NCBI RefSeq assembly: GCF_001625305.1
Contig: NW_017803898.1
Span: 1,544,003 to 1,608,002, forward strand
Reading direction: 5' to 3'
Origin: Branchiostoma belcheri
Taxonomy: Eukaryota > Chordata > Leptocardii > Amphioxiformes > Branchiostomatidae
DNA length: 64,000 nt
In this document: positions 28,501 through 37,900 of the stretch, in pieces
Layout: every line of letters starts with the position of its first letter
Numbering within the stretch: position 1 is the first letter of the stretch
Translations under genes and position numbers: made by a program
The notes under the pieces: model-generated
What the model was told of the DNA's origin: nothing
What the model saw: only the letters and a program-made list of their open reading frames with translations
The model's database searches: none

Positions 28501-31500
28501 CAACTCAACAAGGTGAAAATGGGTACTTAATTGTATCAAGTTTAAGTGAATGGCCTGGCCATATCTGTTGTGCGATTGGCATACGACTGATTTAAGTATG
28601 AGAACATTCTTGGGATAGTCGTGCTTTTTTGGCTAGGGTGTGCTCCGTAGGACTTTTTACAGTGGTGTTTTCCACCCTAGATTTTCTATGCTATGGTGTA
28701 CTAGCTAGGACTTCTGTGCAGGCCTAGGGTTTTCCTTCCTTGGGGATTACAAATACTGACTTAGACAAACATGAGTAGTTTTACACATACAACATCAGGT
28801 GTACGTTATACTGATACTGTAGCAGCACATGAGTCACAAATGAGAAAAAACAACACTAGAGTATTTCTCAACAGCGCAGTTTTACAGTGATTCACAAGAA
28901 CAACAACCTTGACATTTTCGGTAGCAACGCAGAACTGTTTATTTTCTTAGCAACCTTCCCCCACACCACGCAACATTCCGCGTAATACTGATACCAGCAG
29001 TTAACATTGAACTTCTACATGTATGTTTAAACTTTGGGGTGTTTTAAAACGACCCAGCGAATGTTGGACACGTTAAAAACAATTAAACTTGATTATTTTT
29101 GTACCTTACGAGGGCAATGACACTATAACACGGGTAGAAGAAGTGGAAATGACCGAGGTTGACACAGAAATTCTGTCTTTACAACAACAGCATTAATTGT
29201 TATGGTTTTGAACTCAAACCACCCGCGACGGACGCTTTGTTTTGCATACATGAAAGAGGCGGCATAGAAAAGTTTTCGTCTTATGTTCGCGACAGTTCAA
29301 CAGAGTTTACATCACTTCCAAAGGTCTGTAACCTCTTTTGATTGTCATAGTTTACTTTCACAACATTGCAAGTGGAAAAGAAAATATGCTTTTGGATTAA
29401 GTTATGTCGCTTTGTTGTGAGGGCACATACAGGATGAAAGAAACGGTATACAGTAGGACTGTGTGTGTAGTACTTGTACGTGCTCCTGTAAAAGTGTTAA
29501 GGTACGGTATACACTAAGGAAACGGTATACACTGGGACTGTGTATCTAGTACTTGTAACTGCTCCTGTAATATTGTTTAGGTACAGGTACCGACTTAAAC
29601 GTCAAGCACATGTATCAATACATTTTGGGGGGGTTAAGGTCCCTACTAAACGTCGATTGTAGTTGTACCTAAAATTTAAAAAATCTCATTTCAGAGGGGA
29701 CAGATATATACAGAAATTCGACAATGTAGAACTTAAAATTAGGACAACGTAAGTGCTCTTGTTTTGTCCTGTTTTGGGATTACAAACATGTAAACCATTT
29801 CATATATACAAAGCTAAAATCCGCCTCCAAATAGACAGTTGGCCACGTGTATACTATAACTTACAAGTACAGGTGTCCCTAAACCACTGTACATGTGCAT
29901 GTATCTTAACCTGTCCCTAAGGATTTTAGGTAAACAACATTAGTATTGTCCACAATAACAAGGTCATCTAATTAGGAAGAATAACAGTTTGCTGCCCCTC
30001 CTACTACAAATGAGGCATATCCACCCCACCCCTTATCCCACCTACACCCTTATTCCCCCCCATTCTACACAATACGGCAAAAACAACACCAGCAGCGCCC
30101 CTTTACAAAGTAGTAACAAATACATCGGGCTGCGTTTTGTACTTTCTAACTGGGCCGTATACACTGGGCAAGTATTTGGTGGCAATTAGTAAAGGCTTAT
30201 CACCTTCATCGGTACTTAATTGCCGACTAATAGGCCGTGAGTGATAGAGGAAGTTTACAACTTTCGACAGTTGGAACATCTCAAGGCCACTTTTAATTGT
30301 TGGTGTAGTGACTAGCGGTACAGAGAAGTGACCAGGTGTTCGTAGGTTGTGGGTTCAAACCCAGACCGGGTCATATATATCAAAGACTGCTTTCTATGCT
30401 TAGCATTCAGATCTTATGAGAAAGGGTATGGTAGTTTAACGCACATTACTACCAGTGGACTAGCCCCCTGCTGTAGTGCTTGCACAACTAATTGTGTGGC
30501 CAAAGGGCTATAGAAGTGGAGATAGGCACCACCATATACACCGAAATGTGTTAGAAAGATTTTAACTTTTGACTCGGTATCTCAAAGCTAAAACAATGCT
30601 TCAGAGAATAGAAACACTGTATATCCATGTGCACGTTTGTACTATGATAGCAAAGCGGTTTCCTACAATGTAGTTATAGATTAAATACTAACATACTACA
30701 GATTCCTGTCCTTGGAATAGGTAACTTATCAATAATTTACAATACGGTAGTCCCCTTGGTCGTTTGTACCTTGAACTTACTTTACAAAAGAAATTCTACC
30801 TCAAGCTAAAAATAGAGGGTAGCTTACAAAGTAACACAATGTCGGCTACTGTACTGAGTAGAAAGGGATCCGTTAAATGTGTATTTATCATTGATAAGAT
30901 CGCCCAGGTGGGCATGTGTGACGGACACTTGAACTATAGAACATCGAACTCTCATTAAAAAGTCATGGTGCTGTAGATACGACGCTGTTTTGTACACAAA
31001 CATTGACGATAAGAATAGATAAGGTTTTGGGTTATCAAATTAGTTGATTAAATTATAGATTGATGCTATAAATGTAGGAACGGTATCATAATAAAAACGC
31101 AAGCTGCATATTAAATTTATAGAGATAGAACAAATATAGTGTAGATTTACTTCTATAATCGCATGCTGTGCTATTCAACTATATGATCTGAATTATCAAC
31201 CATTTTAGTCATTATAGATTAGAATATTAACATTTAGCTTCTGTTGACAAATTAGGCTTTAACTAGTTAACTATGTTCCTGTGTCAAATATACTTTTGTA
31301 TTTCTCTAAATGTTTGTAACGTTGTAAAGTGGATTTTGTGAACGTAGAGTGCAGTTTATATTGTAAGGGTGCCAACAGTATTGGAATGTGCCGTGTTCAT
31401 TGTACCGTTAAGGTAACATTTGACGTGATCCGAAACGTCCGTACGTGTTTCCGGACTTAAGGAGAGGACGAGAGGAAATATTTGAGCACTTCACAAAACC

Positions 31501-32398
31501 CACAAACTTCTGTTCTCAACAACAAAACTCTCTTATAAGTGTACCGAAGGTCGAGTGTAGAAGTAGTCTGACAATCAAATAGTTTTAGGGAATGGGAAAC
31601 CAACAACGTAACTGTCCACATGTTAGAAATTCCTCCAATAATTCTAAAAACCCATTTTTATCCTATACTACATTTTCATTCTCATTCTATACTACACACT
31701 TTTGTATTAGGTAGATTAGCCTTATGGAACTGTAGTTAAGTACCAGTAGTTGCCATAATTCGTACGTTGTACGATGTTGAGCAATAAAGTTTATTTGTAA
31801 AGCAATGGGCCACTGGGGAGATTAGTTTTAGCAAATAGAAAACCCACAACAGTGCCGGACCACTGGGTTCGTTAAAATAAAACAGAATCCAAATTTGTGA
31901 AGTATACACACCCATTCAGTATGAAGTGTATAGGTGTTCAGATGATTAGTTTTATGGAATGGACACATGTTCACTGGTCATGGGCAAATGCTACAGTTTT
32001 CTTTCAAAGTAACTGTACTAAGAGCACGTTAAAATATGAAATAGTCTAATTTTGTGAAATATACTCAAGACGTACGTCCCATTGAATGAAGGGTAAGTGT
32101 TCGAATGGGGAGTTTAGGTAATGAAAAACCAACATAGTGGAACACCACATGTTCACTGACCATTGAAGAATGCTACTGTTTTCTTGTTTTCTAGCAACAC
32201 CAAGATCCCCTAAAATATAAAAAAAGTATAATTTTGTGAAATATACTCACGATGTACGACCCACTCAATGAAGGGTAGGTGCTCGAAGTCATGCTGGTGC
32301 AAGTCGTCCATTTTGGTGGAGTACAGCAGGTACCGCAGTCTGTCCTGCGCTCGGACATACGTCCTGCGATTCCCGGGAGTCACCCCTAAATGCAACAT
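20838..32398 (-). CDS. CARD-Death domain adaptor, CRADD-like layout (incomplete model)
   Basis: Exons found, in transcription order: 32251-32398 (first, tentative), 27675-27793, 26774-26928, 23988-24147, 23249-23375, 22311-22432, 21511-21654 and 20838-21136 (stop TGA). The CARD spans 26774-26928 (HQAILLRHHSTLVRELN, FSFLIGRKVLNFQDEAVIL) and 23988-24147 (LKLKGDRAFKAFCDGLR, then YLAELLEG); the AFxAFC and AELLEG motifs are typical. The Death domain spans 23249-23375 and 22311-22432 (IFKIVSYHVALARPLGWAAL, LIRWMDCRTDAERLLDELVN). A Ser/Arg-rich tail of about 150 residues follows. CARD plus Death in this order is the CRADD/RAIDD layout, which links receptor complexes to caspases. The first exon ends in phase 1 but the next needs phase 2, so an exon is missing in 27794-32250 or the first exon is misassigned. 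All other junctions are in phase. Confidence 0.75.
21180..21330 (+). mobile_element. Dispersed MITE, GGTAACATTTGC family (partial)
   Basis: Starts AGAAAGGTAACATTTGC, whose end forms a small hairpin with GCAAATGCATAATG. The family consensus runs on through GTCTGCTCTGTTAATTC, a CTATAAAATTGCAAC block and GTTACCATGGTGACAG. Other copies: 22547-22905, 35355-35530, 37150-37440, 39240-39490, 42270-42470 and 51305-51515; a fragment lies near 21707. Confidence 0.7.
22547..22905 (+). mobile_element. Dispersed MITE, GGTAACATTTGC family
   Basis: A rearranged copy with two head segments (22547-22585 and 22650-22700), then CTTGCTACATAATGTAATCC and a small palindrome built on AACTGGAACTGTAGC. Lies in a CARD-Death gene intron, after a (GT)n tract at 22466-22514. 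Confidence 0.65.
23086..23158 (+). tRNA. tRNA-Ala (AGC)
   Basis: A 73-base cloverleaf. The acceptor stem GGGGATG pairs with CATCTCC (one G-U), with discriminator A. The D-arm A box reads TAGCTCAGATGGTAGAG. The anticodon stem CTCGC/GCGAG encloses TTAGCAT with anticodon AGC. The T-arm GGGGATCGATACCCC holds a B box. There is no intron, and a T run suitable for Pol III termination begins within ten bases. It lies inside an intron of the CARD-Death gene, on the opposite strand. Confidence 0.96.
24300..24410 (-). mobile_element. LINE 3'-tail fragment cutting a CARD exon duplicate
   Basis: On the minus strand it carries the CTACATTACACCGAACGACT and CATTGTTTAAAGC blocks of the LINE tail family seen at 4831 and 44835. 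It abuts the truncated exon copy at 24411. Confidence 0.6.
24411..24494 (-). repeat. Truncated duplicate of the second CARD exon
   Basis: A copy of the acceptor and the first ~80 bases of exon 23988-24147, reading SSEFAVKAAFLHILKLKGDR and on to FKAFC with one substitution (K for N). It keeps the CAG acceptor but loses the rest to a LINE tail. It lies in the intron upstream of the true exon and could act as a decoy. Confidence 0.85.
25883..26063. mobile_element. Intact foldback MITE, CTCTCCAAGCAGAGG family
   Basis: TA-flanked inverted repeat with nearly identical arms (TATTTTTGGCGTATTTTTAG, TTTATCGGGGTTTC). It looks younger than the copy at 14673. It lies in a CARD-Death gene intron. Confidence 0.88.
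26643..26764 (-). repeat. Two decayed copies of the first CARD exon's 3' edge
   Basis: CCTTTCTATGTAGTATGACT, which spans the exon 3' edge and donor at 26772-26792, recurs near 26643 and 26722 with substitutions and a small deletion, each followed by a diverged GACTTTCCTGCCGATAAGG. Both lie in the intron immediately downstream of the exon. Confidence 0.75.
27018..27052 (-). repeat. Copy of the first CARD exon's 5' edge with acceptor
   Basis: GCTCTACACTCATGGGGTCT then GCAG matches 26911-26932, which spans the exon start and its acceptor. It lies in the upstream intron. Confidence 0.7.
27072..27404 (+). mobile_element. tRNA-related SINE-like repeat, copy 1
   Basis: A tRNA-like head with a B box (GGGTTCGAATCC near 27122) precedes a body shared with 30118-30386 (TTGTACTTTCTAACT, GGGCAAGTATTT). 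It ends in a second, degraded tRNA-like end (CTCGAACCCTGGCCAGGTCA). Confidence 0.6.
28011..28047 (-). repeat. Copy of the 5' edge of exon 27675-27793
   Basis: AAAACATCTTACTCGTGTCT and TATATC match 27777-27799, spanning the exon start and its acceptor. It lies in the upstream intron. Confidence 0.65.
28048..30117. other. Intron sequence with no recognised gene
   Basis: A small element with CAGCCGACGTTTCGGTGACC lies at 28340-28430. Otherwise the stretch shows only short simple repeats and a few direct repeats of CGGTATACAC near 29440-29540. The missing CARD-Death exon may be in here. Confidence 0.45.
30118..30386 (+). mobile_element. tRNA-related SINE-like repeat, copy 2
   Basis: Shares the body with 27072-27404. 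Its right end holds an A-box-like TAGTGACTAGCGG and a perfect B box GGGTTCAAACCC, followed by a shared TCAAAGACT terminus. The intron from 30387 to about 31900 shows nothing I recognise. Confidence 0.6.
31905..32160 (-). repeat. Two decayed copies of the 32251 exon's 3' edge
   Basis: The plus-strand block GTACGACCCACTCAATGAAG (exon edge) recurs as GTACGTCCCATTGAATGAAG near 32070 and more weakly near 31910. Flanking ACATGTTCACTG and GTGAAATATACTCA blocks are also repeated, so the unit of about 160-170 bases covers exon edge, splice site and intron. Confidence 0.75.
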
Positions 32399-33029
32399 CG
32401 TCACTCTTCGTAGATCCTCGTAGATGGAACTTTTTGTCTTCGGATTTGAACGATTTGAACACAGACAAGTGTTTGCCTTGGTCTGACAGTGGCTGAAGAG
32501 TTTCAGGCCTGACTTTTTTCACGGCTTATTTACATAAACACGCCGCCTTAGAAACCAGTGGTACAGGGTGAAAGGGGCTACCTGTCGTGTAAGGAACCTA
32601 CCATTATTGCCTCAAAAAGGTGTAAACGTTAACTCCATCCTTTTTATTCTTCTTTAAAATTAAGTTTTACTTAAGTCTAACTCAACAAGAGGAAAAGACG
32701 TCATCAGTTTAATATATGCATGAAAGTAAAATTATGGCAGAATGTAGATTATCACTGTTTAAAAATGGAAAGTTTTAATGATATTTTTGTTCGGCCCCCT
32801 TTTTGAGAGTGAACTGATCGTTGTACGAGGGGTAGGGGGTATTTGACACCGGTCGACCCCAGTCATTTGAAGGGGAACAATGCAAACAATGTAACAGCGG
32901 GCGCACAAAGGTAGCGATACGGGGCTTGTGTTACCTCCATGCGTGGTTTTGTGTTCGCGAGACGCTAGATGCCTGCGTTGCTTCGATACACAACTTGGAG
33001 GGGGGGGGGGCTCCTAGGTTGATGTATCC

Positions 33030-33345
33030 AGAATAGGTAATATGTTAAGGTATGATTCTGGATAATCCATAGGTATCCAAAAAACGTGTTTTATCCAGAA
33101 CCATGGTCAGGCTTGCTTTATCCAAAGAGGTTTAAACCTCATTGCTTTATCAGGAACTATAGTGAGGAGCGTTTCTGGATAGTCCACTCGCGTATCTAAA
33201 ACCGACTGCTCTCCCAGAACTTTGCTCAGGCACGGTTCTGGTATAGTCCACGCGTATCCAGAACCGTGATTTATCCAGAACTATGGTCAGGCAAGTTTCT
33301 GGATAGTCCACGCGTATCCAAAACCGTGCCTGTGGGGCAAACCTA
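33030..33345. repeat. Minisatellite of ~65-bp units
   Basis: Repeated GTTTCTGGATAGTCCACGCG, TATCCAGAACCGTG and TTATCCAGAACTATGGTCAGG blocks, at least five units, more diverged to the left. It lies upstream of the CARD-Death gene. Confidence 0.8.
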
Positions 33346-34839
33346 CAGTTCTTGGATACGCGAAGACTATCTAGAACCGTTCCTGATCCTAACCCTTACC
33401 AATTCAGGCATAAAACCATAATTCTAGATATGACACGGTTCTGGATACGATGGGTGTGTATGGCTAAAGGAAAACTCAGTAGAAAAATTCCAGGTCTTGT
33501 GAGTTCAAGTAAAGAATTACTTAACGAATGGCGGGATAATTTTACTCCCCGGCGACTTCTTATCGGCAATTTCACGCCTGGTAAGCATGAAGGGATATAC
33601 TTAAAGCCCGTTAGGACATTTAATATCCACAGCTTTTGTGAAATAATAAACAAAAAGGCTTCTAGTTGTAGAGAGGGAACTACGGTAGTTACTTTACCCT
33701 GTATCTGATGGTATGTCGAAAGAGAAATCATGCGTGTAATTCAGGACTCAAAATTCATAAATTTATCATTTTTCATCGTTACTTAAAGCTTATACAAGTG
33801 TCTTAGGCAAGCGATAATATAGTCTTTTGTTGAAGCTATAATACGACTTGTAAAAATAAATTCAGTTTCTGGTATTGCCAAAGGTATTTGTAAACTCAGC
33901 TAGTCATAACATGCAGAAATAAAAAAGAATGGTAGATCTTTTTAAACTTTACTTTGATAGCCGAAATTTCTTCCTCGGAAAACAGTTTAAACCACACCAA
34001 TACAATGATCCTTCACGCCCCTTGGTTTTGATTGGAATAATCCGAACATGATCCGCTTCATCTCATTGGCTTAACAGATCTGCGTCACTGACCCGGATGT
34101 CAACAAAATGGCGTCGTATTCCTAATGTGATTTCGAACGCGACATTGATACTCCTGTCACTTGTTCTGTGGGGACAAAAATAAGTCTGACTTCATTGAAA
34201 CTCGCCGTAGTTCGGTGAAACCATGCGTAACCGTTTCTAATGTGGTTCAATGGTGTTAGGCTCCAAGAATAGACCCCGGGAGACCAGTCTTTTATGCGTT
34301 GCGATTACATGACACTTATCCTTAATTGACTTAAGACTCTAAAAAGACTTAAAAGACTCTAAAGCGGTTTTTAAAACCAATCATTTCTATAGCACAAAGC
34401 GCATTTATATAATTTACTAAACTAAAAATTAGCGCATAGTATTGCTAAGGCATTGAGAAAGGCCTTCATTGCACCAAACACAGGTGGTAACTACAGACTA
34501 GATGCTTGGTGTACAATTGGAAGAAATATCTAATTATAACGCCCTTTTCCCTGGTCTATGACTATGTGGACAGGTGGTCACTACAGACTGGTTTCTTGAT
34601 GCTTGTGTCAATGTTAAGAATTATCTAAGGCACCACCAGAAAGTGGTCACATTGGCAATGCAGGTGGTTATGTAAAAGTGGTCACTTGTACAAGCTTGAC
34701 TGTACTGAGCTTTTGACTAATTTGCATCATCCTTGTCTAGCTTTTGTTTCCTTTTGGACTTCCAAAAAATTGTCTCAACTTGTTTTGTATATCAATCAAT
34801 AGTTCTTGCTCATAAACCTGCATTTCTGCATAAGTTCTC
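33346..34839. other. Spacer upstream of the CARD-Death gene
   Basis: No gene recognised. Opposite-strand frames at 33352-33731 overlap each other and match nothing I know. A diverged repeat of CAGGTGGTCACTACAGACTG occurs near 34485 and 34570. Confidence 0.4.
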
Positions 34840-34965
34840 TAGATTCACTGACGAAAGGTAGTGGATACTACCTGAAACGTCTGACCTTTTCCAAAATTAT
34901 ATCCATTTTCTTGAGTAACTGCATTTCGGCGTATCTTATTACCTGGATGTCTAAACTTCACCGAC
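34840..34965 (-). repeat. Dispersed repeat supplying the B4GALNT stop region
   Basis: On the minus strand it reads GTCGGTGAAGTTTAGACATC and the remaining blocks of the family described at 5638, ending TAGTGGATACTACC on the plus strand. The TAG at 34951-34953 inside it is the stop codon of the B4GALNT gene. A more symmetric relative with both ends is at 35545-35697 in the next intron. Confidence 0.75.
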
Positions 34966-37900
34966 GTTAACTGTACTAGCACTTCGTTCCACCGACGAAA
35001 GATAAAAACCACCATCGACTGGATTACATTTATAGTAGCTATTCGTTGTACAATTCTCTGAGTCGGTGAACCAAAGGTGGCATTTGATATTGAACTTGAA
35101 GTACTCATATTTCCATTGCGTTTGTTGGTAATCTTCACCTTGGTAACGGAAGACGTTATATTCCATCGTTTGCGTTCTCCTGTGACCAATTCTGACGTCA
35201 TCACAAGCGGCCATTTTGAGTTTCCCCATCGCAGCTACGAAAAACTCTGTAAACAAAAAACAAATAAACAAACAAAAGTATAAACATGTTGTTATACCTG
35301 TATTATAAACTGTTATAGCTCGCATATATTGCACCAGAGCCATCAATTGATAAATAGTTATACTAAATCCCTCCTACTATAAAATTGCAACATGATGATG
35401 TAACCCAACACTAGTTACCATGGTAACAGATATCTGGCTCAGGTCATTGACCTTATTTGTTTGGAGATGAAGAAGAGGAAGAAACTGAGCAAAACAATGT
35501 GGTTTCCGTCGGTAAACATAATGTAGTCTAGCCTCCAGGCTATTTACTTACTCAAGCAACTGGTTATGATTTTGGAAATGGTTTTTGCTCGCTTATAAAC
35601 CTGCATTTCTACACAAATTGTCTAGAGTCACTGGTAGTGGATACTACCTGAAACGTCTGACCATTTCTAAAATCATATCCAGTTGCTCGAGTAACCGTTG
35701 TTAGGCGTGCTTACGCGTGTGTCCGTGCCTGGTATACTTCGGGTCAAATCCAACCGCGCGAACGCTGTCCGTTCTGGCCATGAAGAAGTTGGTGACTCTG
35801 GTGGAATAATAACACCGTGGAAACCCCGGGACTTGTCCCCAGTGTCGGCGGTCGTGTATGAGCAGGCAGTCGCCGTCTCTGTCGCCTGGGACGACCGTCA
35901 TCTTCGTGTGTTTCACTTTGCCGAAACCTGCCTTGCCAGAAACCTACACAAACAATAACACAAACTTTATGAAGTAAAGACAAAACTTTCCTTCCAACAC
36001 TGGAATGAACCAGGGACTTATCCTAAATTTTCGGCTGACTCTTTCAACCTTGTTCACGGAATGGACTCGTCTACTCTTGGAACGTGACGTCAGAGACACG
36101 TGAGTAGTGGGTCATATGTGCCAGATACAGAGACGGGGGGCGACACAAGTTATCTGGCACGTATGACTTGCTACTACGGTCACGTTTCTCTGACGTAAGT
36201 CCTTGGTTCATTCCAGTGTTGGAAGGAAAGTTTTGTCTTTATTTCAGTTTTTTCAACATGAAGCTATTGTAACTTACCAAGTCCAAGGTTGTATTGTCCA
36301 GAACACTGGCCAGTCTTTCCAACTTTGTCCTCTTGCCGAACACGAAGTCGTCATCAACCCAGACCAAGTAAGGCGTGGTCACCTGTGAAACTGCCAGGTT
36401 TCTACCCGCAAACCAACCCTGGGGGTTAAGATGGACATTTTTAAAATGAAATGTTACACAAATTAAGCCAATATTAAAGTCATTTATATGCTGGTTCTCA
36501 ATAAAACATCAAACGAAAAATCACAAATATCTAGCTAGGCATCTATTACATTGCTATCCTGTGTCAAAGCCTGCAACAATACGCCCCCCTGCAGTTCCAA
36601 AGAAAGTTGCTAGCAGCTGCAAAGTTATGTCACCCCTATCGGATTTTCGAAGAAGTTCTTTTGCAATGCCAAGGAAAGCCACTAGGGGGGCAAAAAATTC
36701 AATAACTTTCTTTTATCTTCGTTGTACTGTGCTTAAAGTGGTTTTAGCTAGGTTACGCGTGCCACTGTATTTTGTGTGATTTTAGATTCGTAGCTACAGT
36801 CAATTTCTATTCTAATGTCTACTGACATTATGTGTGCAAATGTGCTTCTTTCTGCAATAAACCAAAAATGCCACTTACTAGAGCATACGGCATCACAAAA
36901 TGGTCCACGTGATCTGCCTGAAGGTTTTCTATTGGACGACTGTCATCAGCCACAATCACCCGGATGTTGGGATAGAATGCCCGGATGCTGGCCAAAAGAG
37001 CCCGGATGGAAGCATACCGGAGAAAAGTTTTGGTGATCACGGTCACTTTGGACGCGATGTCTTCGTCTGTTTTTAGAGGACAGAATTTCAGTTTTGGCAA
37101 CGTTATTCAATATTCTAGGAAAGTGTTATTCAATATTCTAGGAAAGAAATCAGTTAGACAAAGGTAATATTTGCAACGCAAATGCATAATGTTAACCTTC
37201 GCATATGGTCTGCTCTGTTAATTCTTACTCAAACACATTCATATATGGTGACAGGAGTGTACATCCCTCTTGCTATAAAATTGCAACATTATGTAACCCA
37301 ACACCAGTTACTATGGCGACAGACACCTGGTTCAGGTCATTGACGAACCTGGTCCAGGATCGTAGAGATTTGGAACACTGGGAGGTTGGATACGTACAGG
37401 GATGCTCGCTTCGTACGTCAGGTACCTAAATTTAACTATTGATAGATAACAGTTATGTTTTACCAAATCATTTAAATTAAATGTATATTACTATGATTAT
37501 CATTTCCTGCCCATGTATTGTTTGCTAATACAAAATGACAATGGTGTTTAATAAAAGATATTCATAAGGTTTTAAAACAGTTCTGAACTCTTCAACTAGG
37601 TGATTTACCATTATGTATTAAACTACAAATTAACTAATACCTATTTCTATTCTGCGTGCCCTTTTTCTCATACTTTTTCTTGAAATTATTAAAAAAAACT
37701 TACTGATTTCTGTTGCTCCGACGTCATACACTGTGTTGGAGTACACCACATACTGGAGTTGGTGGTTAATCTTCGGTAATTTTCGGCTCCGAATGGTCAA
37801 CGACTTCTCCCCGAGTCCTTCCGAATGCACTTCGGAGACTTCGGCCGTGACGTCAAGTATTCCATACTTAGATGTCACCAGTTGAATCTATTACGAAACA

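Noticed and set aside
29104-29125. 13-base microexon candidate for the CARD-Death gene
   Set aside because: It fits the required phase, but a segment this short with splice-like ends is expected by chance in several kilobases.
33352-33731. Overlapping 118- and 111-residue frames on opposite strands
   Set aside because: Mutually overlapping, no recognisable motif and no splice or promoter support.
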